Shown here piece by piece: positions 8,910 through 16,564 of a stretch of DNA of 64,000 bases. This DNA is from Clostridium bowmanii (GTDB lineage Bacteria; Bacillota; Clostridia; Clostridiales; Clostridiaceae). Every line of letters starts with the position of its first letter. Position 1 is the first letter of the stretch. A program made the position numbers and the translations under genes. Location: NCBI RefSeq assembly GCF_018861315.1, contig NZ_JAHLDL010000007.1, positions 62,001 through 126,000 on the forward strand, written 5' to 3'. Under the pieces are notes generated by a model. The model was not told the DNA's origin. It saw only the letters and a program-made list of their open reading frames with translations, and did no database searches.

Positions 8910-8978
8910 ATGAGAATTGTGGCTATCAAATTACCGAGATTTATATCACGAATAATTAAATTTTTCTTTAGAAAATAA
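8910..8978 (+). CDS. spoVM: Stage V sporulation protein SpoVM (22 aa)
   Basis: A tiny amphipathic helix protein that, in B. subtilis, recognises the convex forespore membrane and anchors SpoIVA for spore coat assembly. Here it has 22 residues: it starts MRIVAIKLPRFISR and ends in FFFRK. The IKLP core with proline at position 9 matches the B. subtilis protein, in which Pro9 is important for membrane curvature sensing. The ribosome site AGGAGGG (8897-8903) is well spaced. It lies 52 bases after the 56-residue gene with no terminator between, so both are probably on one transcript. It is slightly shorter than the 26-residue B. subtilis protein. Confidence 0.88.
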   Translation: MRIVAIKLPRFISRIIKFFFRK

Positions 8979-8989
8979 CATAAAAAATA

Positions 8990-9020
8990 AAAAAATGCAG
9001 CTATCGAAGCTGCATTTTTT
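8990..9020. terminator. Bidirectional terminator between spoVM and rpmB
   Basis: A perfect 13-bp inverted repeat (8990-9002 and 9008-9020, loop ATCGA) with A-run on the left and T-run on the right. It can serve spoVM on the plus strand and rpmB on the minus strand, which converge on it. Confidence 0.9.
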
Positions 9021-9029
9021 ATTCCATAA

Positions 9030-9221
9030 TTATATAGCACGTTGTACTTTACCTGAACGAAGACATCTAGTACATACATGTATAGATTTAGGCGTTCCGC
9101 TAACTATAGCTTTAACTTTTTGGATATTTGGAGCCCATTTTCTTTTTGACTGACGGTGTGAGTGACTATATTGAACACCAGAAATAACACCTTTATCACA
9201 TATTTCGCATTTTCTTGACAA
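9030..9221 (-). CDS. rpmB: 50S ribosomal protein L28
   Basis: Large-subunit ribosomal protein, 63 residues. It begins MSRKCEICDKG from a TTG start and contains the conserved SKRKWAPNIQKVK segment. The paired cysteines (CEIC near the N-terminus and CTRC near the C-terminus) mark the zinc-binding (C+) L28 form. The GTG at 9228-9230 overlaps the AAGGAGGTG ribosome site, so the TTG at 9219-9221 is the likely start. Transcribed alone on the minus strand, opposite asp23, with its own promoter. Confidence 0.95.
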   Translation of the reverse strand: MSRKCEICDKGVISGVQYSHSHRQSKRKWAPNIQKVKAIVSGTPKSIHVCTRCLRSGKVQRAI

Positions 9222-9278
9222 TGAAAACACCTCCTTAAGACTACGAAGAACAAAATCTTCTCAATTGAAACACGCATT

Positions 9279-9308
9279 ATTGTAACATAGAAACTACTAC
9301 TCTTGCAA
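9279..9308 (-). promoter_or_regulatory. Promoter of rpmB
   Basis: On the minus strand, TTGCAA (9303-9308) and TACAAT (9279-9284) are spaced by 18 bases, a good match to the housekeeping sigma-A consensus. It is about 57 bases upstream of the rpmB start. Confidence 0.6.
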
Positions 9309-9369
9309 GTGCATTGCAAAATATTCCTGTCTAAATTAATTATATAATAAATTTTCTTGAATAAATCAG

Positions 9370-9378
9370 TGTTATAAT
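9370..9378 (+). promoter_or_regulatory. Extended -10 promoter of asp23-fakA
   Basis: TGT followed by TATAAT (9370-9378) forms an extended -10 element. No well-placed -35 is seen, which extended -10 promoters tolerate. It lies about 40 bases upstream of the asp23 ATG. Confidence 0.55.
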
Positions 9379-9417
9379 ATAAAATAATCTATATAGGGTT
9401 TATAAGGAGGAATTACA

Positions 9418-9768
9418 ATGAAAGGTAACATTACGAACGAGAATGGTATTATATATTATTCAGAAGAATCGTTAGCTAACATAGTTGGCATTTCTACAAT
9501 GGAGTGTTATGGAGTTGTGGGCATGGCACTTAAAGATGCTAAAGACGGATTTTGGCAATTAATTAAGAGTGATGGTTTAAATAAAGGGGTAAAAATTCAT
9601 TCAAAAGAAAACCAGTTATTTATTGAATTGTATATAATTGTGGAATATGGCACAAAAATTTCTGTAATTGCAAATAATATAATTCAAAAGATAAGATATA
9701 ATGTTGAAAATTATACAGGACTAAAAGTGGCAGCAATAACAGTAAATGTACAAGGTGTGAGGGTTTAA
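9418..9768 (+). CDS. Asp23/Gls24 family protein
   Basis: A 116-residue Asp23/Gls24 (YloU-type) protein. Characteristic segments: GIIYYSEESLANIVGISTME at the N-terminus, VEYGTKISVIANNI in the middle and a C-terminal VAAITVNVQGVRV strand. Family members are abundant small proteins, in Staphylococcus membrane-associated and linked to the cell envelope stress response. The gene immediately precedes fakA, a conserved Firmicute pair, with only about a dozen bases between them, implying one transcript. The exact role in clostridia is not established. Confidence 0.93.
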   Translation: MKGNITNENGIIYYSEESLANIVGISTMECYGVVGMALKDAKDGFWQLIKSDGLNKGVKIHSKENQLFIELYIIVEYGTKISVIANNIIQKIRYNVENYTGLKVAAITVNVQGVRV

Positions 9769-9781
9769 GGGGGTATAGACA

Positions 9782-11425
9782 TTGGAATACTTTAAAATTA
9801 ATGGGCAGAATTTTCGTAATATGGTAATAAATGCATCTAATAGGTTAGAGGAGAAGAAAGAATACGTAAACTCACTAAATGTGTTTCCAGTTCCAGATGG
9901 AGATACAGGCACTAATATGTCAATGACATTTAAAGCGGCAGTGCAAGAAATTGAAAACATGACAACTAAGTCTATTAGTGAGATAGCGCAAAAAATAGCT
10001 AGAGGCGCGCTGATGGGTGCTAGAGGTAATTCAGGAGTTATACTATCACAGATATTTAGGGGCATTGGGAAAGGCCTAGAAGGCCACGACGAAGTTACTT
10101 CTGAAGAATTTGCTAAAAGTATTTTAGAAGGTGCCACTTTTGCATATAAGGCTGTTATGAGGCCTACTGAGGGAACTATTTTAACCATTATTAAAGCTGC
10201 AGGTGAAAGTGCAGTTAATAGTAGTGCAACAAATTTAGTTACTCTTATGGAGGAAGTTTGTAATCAAAGTGAAATTATGTTAGATAAAACTCCAGATATG
10301 CTTCCAGCATTAAAAGAAGCAAAGGTAGTTGATGCAGGTGGCATGGGGCTTCTGATATTGTTTAAAGGGATGTATGAAGCTCTCAAGAATAATATGGAAT
10401 CTACAATTAGCAAATTAGAAAAGCAAAGCACTAAATCAGAAACAATATCACCGGAAGCATTAAATAAGCCGGTAAACATAAAGTTTGGATATTGTACTGA
10501 ATTATTAGTTATTGTTAAAAGTGTTGATACTAATGAGTTAAAGAACTATTTAGAAAAAATTGGAGATTCAATGGTTGTGGTTTCGCAAGATGAATTTCTT
10601 AAAATTCATATACACACAAATGATCCAGGACTGGTGCTTTCAAAAGCTGTGACATTAGGTGAACTATCTAAGGTTAAAATTGAAAATATGAGAGAACAAC
10701 ATAGAAGTTTACTTGGTATTGATGATGAAATAGCTCAAGAACTTACAAAAGAAAATAATATTGAAAATAAAAAATATGGATTTGTTTCTGTTGCACTTGG
10801 TGAGGGTATTAAGAATATTTTTAAGGATTTAGGTGTTGATGTTGTAATAGAGGGCGGCCAAACTATGAATCCAAGTACACAAGATATATTGGATAGTATT
10901 AATAAAATTAATGCAGATAATATATTTGTACTTCCTAACAATAAGAATATACTTATGGCAGCGCTTCAAGCGGTAGAACTATCAGATAAAAATGTAATAG
11001 TTATACCTTCTAAGACTATCCCTCAAGGAATAACTGCTGTAACAATGTTTAATGTAGAAGCTAGTGTAGAAGAAAATGAGACTACGTTAAAAGAAGCAAT
11101 TAAAAATGTTGCAACAGCTTCCGTAACATATGCGGTTAAAGATACCGAATTTGATGGTGCTGTAATAAAACAAGGGAATATTTTAGGTTTAGTTGAGAAT
11201 AAAATTAAAGAAGTTGGAACAGATATTTATAAAGTTTGTGGAGATATTATAGATAGTATGATTACAGAAGGTAGTGAACTTGTTACAATTTTCTATGGTG
11301 AAGATTGTGTAATAAGCGAAGTAGAAGAGTTCATTTCTGCTTTAGAACTTAAGTATCCAGATATAGACATTCAACATTATAATGGAAAGCAACCATTATA
11401 TTATTTTATTGCCTCAGTTGAATAA
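9782..11425 (+). CDS. fakA: DAK2-domain fatty acid kinase catalytic subunit (FakA/YloV)
   Basis: ATP-dependent kinase that phosphorylates fatty acids held by FakB proteins, feeding acyl-phosphates to PlsX/PlsY. 547 residues, typical. The N-terminal DAK2 (DhaL-like) domain has NVFPVPDGDTGTNMSMTF (about residues 30-47; metal/ATP-binding aspartates), ARGARGNSGVILSQI-type sequence and DAGGMGLL. The C-terminal DegV-like domain ends with HYNGKQPLYYF. The start is TTG, supported by AAGGGGG (9768-9774) at 7-base spacing. FakB proteins, the fatty acid carriers, are not in this window. Confidence 0.92.
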   Translation: MEYFKINGQNFRNMVINASNRLEEKKEYVNSLNVFPVPDGDTGTNMSMTFKAAVQEIENMTTKSISEIAQKIARGALMGARGNSGVILSQIFRGIGKGLEGHDEVTSEEFAKSILEGATFAYKAVMRPTEGTILTIIKAAGESAVNSSATNLVTLMEEVCNQSEIMLDKTPDMLPALKEAKVVDAGGMGLLILFKGMYEALKNNMESTISKLEKQSTKSETISPEALNKPVNIKFGYCTELLVIVKSVDTNELKNYLEKIGDSMVVVSQDEFLKIHIHTNDPGLVLSKAVTLGELSKVKIENMREQHRSLLGIDDEIAQELTKENNIENKKYGFVSVALGEGIKNIFKDLGVDVVIEGGQTMNPSTQDILDSINKINADNIFVLPNNKNILMAALQAVELSDKNVIVIPSKTIPQGITAVTMFNVEASVEENETTLKEAIKNVATASVTYAVKDTEFDGAVIKQGNILGLVENKIKEVGTDIYKVCGDIIDSMITEGSELVTIFYGEDCVISEVEEFISALELKYPDIDIQHYNGKQPLYYFIASVE

Positions 11426-11445
11426 AAGCCCTAGGGCTTTTTTTC
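11424..11445 (+). terminator. Terminator after fakA
   Basis: Arms AAAAGCC (11424-11430) and GGCTTTT (11435-11441) with loop CTAG, followed by more T residues. The hairpin overlaps the fakA stop codon. A second weaker hairpin (about 11447-11480) follows before recG. Confidence 0.8.
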
Positions 11446-11529
11446 TTATGGCCTGTTATTTATTTGTTGGGGCTATAAGTCCTAAAATGAAACGTATATT
11501 GTTAAAATCTTAGATTTGGAGTGGTATTA

Positions 11530-13602
11530 GTGGATATTTATAGTGATATAAAATATATAGTGGGTGTTGGACCTAAAATGGCTGAAGCCCTGAATAAGTG
11601 TGGAATTTATAACGTATTAGATCTATTGCTATATTTTCCACGAGATTATGAACAGGTATCTGCTGGAAAAAGCATTCTAGAGTGCGTGGAAAGTGAAAAA
11701 GTCATTGTAGAATGTAATGTTTTAAATATATTAAAGGACCTTAGGTTAAAAAATAATAAAACACTTTCTACCATTGTCTTTACCCAGGGTGAAAATAAAT
11801 TTAAAGGTAAATGGTTTAATCAAACCTATGCAAAAAATAGCTTTAAAATTTCAAATAATTATATAATCACAGGGAAAGTTAATAAATTCAATGGCGAAAT
11901 TACAATGATGAATCCTAAAATAGTAAAAAATACCTCAATGGATACAACGAATTCAATTGACACAAATAATTCAGTGGATACAAATAAAATTATCGCAACC
12001 TATCCACTTAAAAACAATGTTACAAACAATTTTTTTAATAAGATTATATCCGATGTGCTTTGTAATATTGAAATAACGGAGATTTTACCTAAATGGATCT
12101 TAGAAAAATACGGATTTTGTTCTTTAGATGATGCAACTAGGAATATACATAGCCCTAAAAGTTTAGAACTACTTAACCAGTCGAAGAGAAGGCTTAAATT
12201 TCAGGAGTTATTTACATATTCATTGAAAATATTAATGCTAAAAGAGTTTATAAAATCTCATAATGAGGGTATCCAATTTAAAATAGCTCCAGAACTTACA
12301 ACATTAAAGGGGAAACTTCCCTATGAGCTTACAAAGGCACAAAGTAAAGTTGTAAGGGAAATTCTCATAGACCAAAAGAAAGATAAAGGTATGAATAGGT
12401 TACTACAAGGGGATGTTGGAAGCGGCAAAACTATAGTTGCTATAATTACTATGTTTAATGTGGTTAAAAATGGTTATCAAGCAGCGATGATGGCTCCAAC
12501 TGAAATACTAGCAAAACAACATTATGAAGAAATTCAAAAGGTGTTAAAAGATTTTCCACTTACAATACAACTATTGTGTGGAAGTACATCACCAAAAGAC
12601 AAAGAACTAATTAAAAGGCAACTAAAAGAAGGAACTATTGATATTATTATTGGGACCCATGCACTTATAGAAGATAATGTAGAATTTAAAAACATAGGTA
12701 TGATTGTTACTGATGAGCAGCATCGTTTTGGAGTGTCGCAAAGGAATAGGTTTTCTAATAAAGGTAAAAATGTAGACATTCTTGTAATGACAGCAACACC
12801 TATTCCAAGAACTCTATCACTTTACTTATATGGGGATCTAGATGTATCTATTATAGATGAATTGCCACCGGGAAGGCAGACCATAGACACAAGCTATGAA
12901 AGTATGGACTCAAGTAAAAAAGTCTATGAATTCGCTTTAAATGAAATTAAAAAGGGGAGGCAAGTTTACATAGTCTGCCCACTTGTGGAAGAAAATGAAG
13001 AAATGAATTTAACTTCAGTGCAGGAGCTTTATGAAAAATTGAAAGAGGGGTATTTTAGCTCCATAGAAATAGGAATGGTATATGGCAAAGTGCCTAGTAA
13101 ACAAAAGAATGAGATCATGGACAGATTTAAAGCAGGAGAAATTAAAGTACTAATTGCAACAACAGTAATTGAAGTTGGTGTAAACGTACCTAATGCTACA
13201 GTTATGATAATTGAAAACTCGGAAAGATTTGGGCTTGCACAACTTCATCAACTTAGAGGAAGGGTCGGAAGAGGAGTTCATAAGTCTTATTGTATTCTAC
13301 TTGCTAATATAAAAAATAAGATAGTGAAAAAAAGATTAGAAGTACTGATAAAAAGTAATGATGGATTTTTTATTGCTGAAGAAGATTTGAAAAATAGAGG
13401 TGCGGGAGAGTTGTTTGGATTTAAGCAATCTGGGGAATCAGGTCTTCTTTTAGCGGATGTAATCGAAGATTTTAACATCTTAAAACTTGCGAATAGTGAA
13501 GCAAAGCAGTTATTACAAAGTGATAATATTGAGGATATAAAGGTGAAAAATGAAATATTAGAAAAAATCGATCAAAGTTCTAATTACATTTGTTTTAATT
13601 AG
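11530..13602 (+). CDS. recG: ATP-dependent DNA helicase RecG
   Basis: Branch-migrating helicase that remodels stalled forks and Holliday junctions. 690 residues, matching the E. coli length. Order: N-terminal wedge/OB domain beginning with the helix-hairpin-like GVGPKMAEALNKCGI, Walker A GDVGSGKT (about 295-302), the DEQHRFG box, ATPIPRT motif III, and RGRVGRG motif VI. A GTG at 11521 is in frame, but the GGAG at about 11518 fits the GTG at 11530 better. A Ser/Asn/Thr-rich stretch with repeated TNS and DTN units lies in the wedge region (around residue 140-155), a minor oddity. Confidence 0.95.
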   Translation: MDIYSDIKYIVGVGPKMAEALNKCGIYNVLDLLLYFPRDYEQVSAGKSILECVESEKVIVECNVLNILKDLRLKNNKTLSTIVFTQGENKFKGKWFNQTYAKNSFKISNNYIITGKVNKFNGEITMMNPKIVKNTSMDTTNSIDTNNSVDTNKIIATYPLKNNVTNNFFNKIISDVLCNIEITEILPKWILEKYGFCSLDDATRNIHSPKSLELLNQSKRRLKFQELFTYSLKILMLKEFIKSHNEGIQFKIAPELTTLKGKLPYELTKAQSKVVREILIDQKKDKGMNRLLQGDVGSGKTIVAIITMFNVVKNGYQAAMMAPTEILAKQHYEEIQKVLKDFPLTIQLLCGSTSPKDKELIKRQLKEGTIDIIIGTHALIEDNVEFKNIGMIVTDEQHRFGVSQRNRFSNKGKNVDILVMTATPIPRTLSLYLYGDLDVSIIDELPPGRQTIDTSYESMDSSKKVYEFALNEIKKGRQVYIVCPLVEENEEMNLTSVQELYEKLKEGYFSSIEIGMVYGKVPSKQKNEIMDRFKAGEIKVLIATTVIEVGVNVPNATVMIIENSERFGLAQLHQLRGRVGRGVHKSYCILLANIKNKIVKKRLEVLIKSNDGFFIAEEDLKNRGAGELFGFKQSGESGLLLADVIEDFNILKLANSEAKQLLQSDNIEDIKVKNEILEKIDQSSNYICFN

Positions 13603-13614
13603 GAAAAAATATCT

Positions 13615-13643
13615 TTGTATATATTGTATTTATATGATAAAAT
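13615..13643 (+). promoter_or_regulatory. Promoter of rsmD-coaD
   Basis: TTGTAT (13615-13620) and TAAAAT (13638-13643) are separated by 17 bases, with a TG one base before the -10 (extended -10). It is about 35 bases upstream of the rsmD ATG. Confidence 0.55.
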
Positions 13644-13677
13644 ATTATCGAAACTGGCTAGATGGAGGAATAAACAT

Positions 13678-14241
13678 ATGAGAATTATTGCGGGAAGTGC
13701 ACGTGGAAGAAAGTTGTTGTCCCCTGTTGGGATGGGAACGCGGCCTACATTAGATAGAATAAAAGAATCAATATTTAATATAATACAAGACAGAACAAGA
13801 AATGCGGTAGTGGTAGATATGTTTTCAGGTACCGGTAGCTTAGGGCTTGAGGCTGCAAGTAGGGGAGCCTCAGCATGCTATTTAATTGATATGGGTGATA
13901 CCACATTTGAGATGTTAGAAAAGAATGTGGAAAATTTAAAGTTTACTGAGAAATGTAAGTGCTTTAAAGGTGACACATATAAGTTTATGCAGCAATTTGC
14001 AGATGAAAAAATTGTGTTTGATTTGATTTTTATAGATCCACCATATGCTAAAGATATGATTCCACCTGCTATTGAAATTATTGCAGCAAATAGACTTTTA
14101 AGAGAAGACGGAATGATTGTTTGTAAAATAGATACTTCAGAAGAAATCTACGAAGGAAATTCTATTATTCAGCTTTCTAATTCGAGAAAATATGGAAACA
14201 CAACTGTGTTGTTTTACGAATATAAGGGGGCTAATAATTAA
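13678..14241 (+). CDS. rsmD: 16S rRNA (guanine966-N2)-methyltransferase RsmD
   Basis: SAM-dependent methyltransferase acting on G966 of 16S rRNA (E. coli numbering). 187 residues from the ATG at 13678, which follows GGAGG and yields the family N-terminus MRIIAGSARGRKL; upstream in-frame ATGs lie in the promoter region. Motifs: TRPTLDRIKESIFNI, the SAM-binding VDMFSGTGSLGLEAASRGA and the catalytic DPPY in IFIDPPYAKD. It precedes coaD by about 40 bases, the standard rsmD-coaD pair. Confidence 0.95.
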   Translation: MRIIAGSARGRKLLSPVGMGTRPTLDRIKESIFNIIQDRTRNAVVVDMFSGTGSLGLEAASRGASACYLIDMGDTTFEMLEKNVENLKFTEKCKCFKGDTYKFMQQFADEKIVFDLIFIDPPYAKDMIPPAIEIIAANRLLREDGMIVCKIDTSEEIYEGNSIIQLSNSRKYGNTTVLFYEYKGANN

Positions 14242-14281
14242 AAATTATTACCTAGCCTAGAGAAAGACATGGAGGAATATC

Positions 14282-14764
14282 ATGGAAAGAGCAATCTGCC
14301 CTGGAAGTTTTGATCCAATAACCAATGGACATTTAGACATTATTGAGAGGGCTTCTAAAGTTTATGATGAATTAATTGTAGGGGTACTTGTAAATCCTGA
14401 AAAAAATGGTCTCTTTTCTGTAGATGAGAGGGTAGAACAAATAAAAAAGGTAGTTAGAAATTTACCTAATGTAAAGGTTAAGAAGTTTAGTGGACTACTT
14501 GTTGACTTAATGAATGAAGAAGATGCGGGGGTCATTGTAAAGGGACTGAGAGCTGTTTCAGATTTTGAATATGAGTTCCAAATGGCTGCAATGAATAAGA
14601 AATTGGATCCAAGTAAGGAAACAATGTTTATGATGACAAAGGCAGAGTATTGCTATCTTAGTTCTTCATCAGTTAAACAGGTTGCAATGTTTGGAGGATG
14701 CATTAAGGGGTTAGTGCCAGAAGAAATTATTCCAGATATTATAAGGAAAATTAATTCTAAATAG
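14282..14764 (+). CDS. coaD: Phosphopantetheine adenylyltransferase
   Basis: Penultimate step of coenzyme A synthesis: 4'-phosphopantetheine plus ATP gives dephospho-CoA. 160 residues, normal. Motifs: [16 protein letters not shown] (nucleotidyltransferase HxGH form, TNGH) near the N-terminus, [16 protein letters not shown] and the C-terminal [13 protein letters not shown] (ATP phosphate binding). Preceded by a GGAGG site. Followed at 11 bases by the coiled-coil gene, probably in the same transcript. Confidence 0.97.
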   Translation: MERAICPGSFDPITNGHLDIIERASKVYDELIVGVLVNPEKNGLFSVDERVEQIKKVVRNLPNVKVKKFSGLLVDLMNEEDAGVIVKGLRAVSDFEYEFQMAAMNKKLDPSKETMFMMTKAEYCYLSSSSVKQVAMFGGCIKGLVPEEIIPDIIRKINSK

Positions 14765-14775
14765 AGGGGGGAAAT

Positions 14776-15300
14776 ATGGATATTATAAAGCTTTTAGAAT
14801 ATCTTCAAGAGATTATTGAAAGTTCGTCTAAAATACCCGTTACAGGTAAGTCAGTTATAAATAAAAGAGAAATATTGGATATAATTGATCAAATTATAAA
14901 TCATTTGCCAGATGAGTTTAAAAAGGCTCAGTGGACCTGCGATGAAAAAGAACGAATTCTTTCTGATGCAAAAAAACAAGCTAAGATTTTTGAAGAAGAG
15001 ACTATTGACAAAATAAGAAGAAGAGTTGAAAAGCAAGATCTAGTTAAAGAAGCACAAACAAGAGCTGAAGAAATTATAGCCTCAGCTCAGAGAGATTCTA
15101 AAATTATGAGGCTAGGGGCTAAAGACTATGCTGATGAAATATTATCTCAATTAGATAAAGAGATTGAATTAAAAGGTCAGCAGATGCTTCATAAGATTAA
15201 AAGTGATGTTCAAACATTCTTAATATCTCTACAAGAAGAAGTTAGTGATACTACAACTTCAATAAGAGAAAATGTCAAAGAATTAAGAAGTATGAAATAG
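14776..15300 (+). CDS. Coiled-coil protein of unknown function
   Basis: A 174-residue soluble, charged protein. I do not recognise a characterised function. It shows a long stretch of helical heptad-like sequence (about residues 45-170) rich in Glu, Lys, Gln and Ala, with EEIIASAQRDSKIMRLGA in the middle, resembling the stalk-type coiled coils of ATPase subunits or DivIVA-like proteins. The position between coaD and the sporulation gene ylbJ is common in clostridia. GAGGGGGG precedes the ATG. Its last 18 bases overlap the end of convergent ylbJ. Confidence 0.75.
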   Translation: MDIIKLLEYLQEIIESSSKIPVTGKSVINKREILDIIDQIINHLPDEFKKAQWTCDEKERILSDAKKQAKIFEEETIDKIRRRVEKQDLVKEAQTRAEEIIASAQRDSKIMRLGAKDYADEILSQLDKEIELKGQQMLHKIKSDVQTFLISLQEEVSDTTTSIRENVKELRSMK

Positions 15301-16452
15301 CTTAATTATTTTTGTAAGAAATATTGGAATAAATAAAATTATTAATATTAAAAGGTATAAATTATTGCTGCTATAGGAACTCATGTTATTAAAGGTGAAA
15401 ACAGATGAGGTCTGCTCAAAAACATAATATATAATTAACGTTAAAAGTGAGGAAATTAAGCCTTGAATAAATTTTCGAGTAATATACTTTTTTATAGAAA
15501 CGGTATATTTATAGGTATAGCTGTAAACTTGAGAAATTATAGATAAACCGCTAAAAGCTATTAAAAAGCTTAAAATGGGAAGTTTTACATATAAATTTGA
15601 ATTGCTAGAAGCTATTAAATAGCATCCATTAGTTACCTCTAGCATTCCAAGTAATAAACCTTCAATAAAAGTTGCAGAAGGACCAATAATTAAAGAAAGA
15701 TTATTAAGGGCAATGTGAAATATCACATTGTCTTTAATTATTCCTGTTATTACAGAAAAGATTACTACAAAACCACCTATATTTAAGGAGTTTTTTATAG
15801 CATCTTCAATGCTGTTTTTTAATATTATACCAATATTGGTGGTGGATGTTGTTTTTGAAGGAGTTGCATTTTTATTTTTAAAATAAGAGTTTTTAGCGGG
15901 AATAATAAATCCCATAAATAAGCAAGATAGAATATTAGACAGCAATAATATATAACCAACTTTAGCATTGGACATCATAGATGCACCTACTGCCCCTATA
16001 ATAAACAAAGGACTTGAGTTAGAAGCTATATTTAACAATCTTTCACAGGTATTTAAGTCAATTATGTTTTTTTCATACAATTCGCAAGTATATTTTGCAC
16101 CCAAAGGATAACCACATAACAAACTGACTAACAATGCAAAGTTGCATTCCTTTGGTAATTTTAAGGGTCTACAAATTAAATTGCCTAATAATTTAGAATA
16201 AATATTGATACCGTCATAGCTTATTATTATGTTTATTACAACTAAAAATGGAAATAGAGAAGGGAAAACAGAATTAAAAAACAATTTAGCGCCAGACAAG
16301 GTATATTGGATACAAATATTTGGTGCTAATATTATTTGAAAAATAACTAGGGAACAGAGTATGGTTATACCGTGATTTATATTAAAAGATTTAAATAACT
16401 TAAATAATAAGAAGATTATGAAAAGTAATAATATAACTAATAGTAGCTTCAA
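15283..16452 (-). CDS. ylbJ: Sporulation integral membrane protein YlbJ
   Basis: A polytopic membrane protein needed in B. subtilis for normal spore cortex formation; mother-cell expressed there. 389 residues, nearly all hydrophobic, with about nine or ten membrane segments. Family landmarks: SGAKLFFNSVFPSLFPFLV near residue 54, LLCGYPLGAKYT near 113, SNSSPLFIIGAVGASMM-type sequence, and LEVTNGCYLIA in the C-terminal half (nucleoside-recognition/gate-type fold). The start is TTG preceded by AAAGGAG. It overlaps the convergent coiled-coil gene by 18 bases at the 3' end. No clear promoter: a weak sigma-E-like match only. Confidence 0.9.
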   Translation of the reverse strand: MKLLLVILLLFIIFLLFKLFKSFNINHGITILCSLVIFQIILAPNICIQYTLSGAKLFFNSVFPSLFPFLVVINIIISYDGINIYSKLLGNLICRPLKLPKECNFALLVSLLCGYPLGAKYTCELYEKNIIDLNTCERLLNIASNSSPLFIIGAVGASMMSNAKVGYILLLSNILSCLFMGFIIPAKNSYFKNKNATPSKTTSTTNIGIILKNSIEDAIKNSLNIGGFVVIFSVITGIIKDNVIFHIALNNLSLIIGPSATFIEGLLLGMLEVTNGCYLIASSNSNLYVKLPILSFLIAFSGLSIISQVYSYTYKYTVSIKKYITRKFIQGLISSLLTLIIYYVFEQTSSVFTFNNMSSYSSNNLYLLILIILFIPIFLTKIIKLFHTS

Positions 16453-16540
16453 TTTTAAACTCCTTTTAAAGTAGTACTGTATTAAATATATTTAAATATA
16501 TTTAAACTTATGTATTGGAGTGGTTAATTTTAAATAAAAT

Positions 16541-16560
16541 AAAAGCTATTACTAGCTTTT
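16541..16560 (-). terminator. Terminator after tmcAL
   Basis: Arms AAAAGCTA (16541-16548) and TAGCTTTT (16553-16560) with loop TTAC. On the minus strand the hairpin is followed by TTTTATTTTA, ending the tmcAL transcript before ylbJ. Upstream of ylbJ lie near-perfect 10-bp tandem repeats of TTTAAATATA (about 16482-16505). Confidence 0.75.
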
Positions 16561-16564
16561 ACTT

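Noticed and set aside
9721-10188. 155-codon minus-strand open frame opposite fakA
   Set aside because: Antisense to the DAK2 ATP-binding motifs; no independent support.
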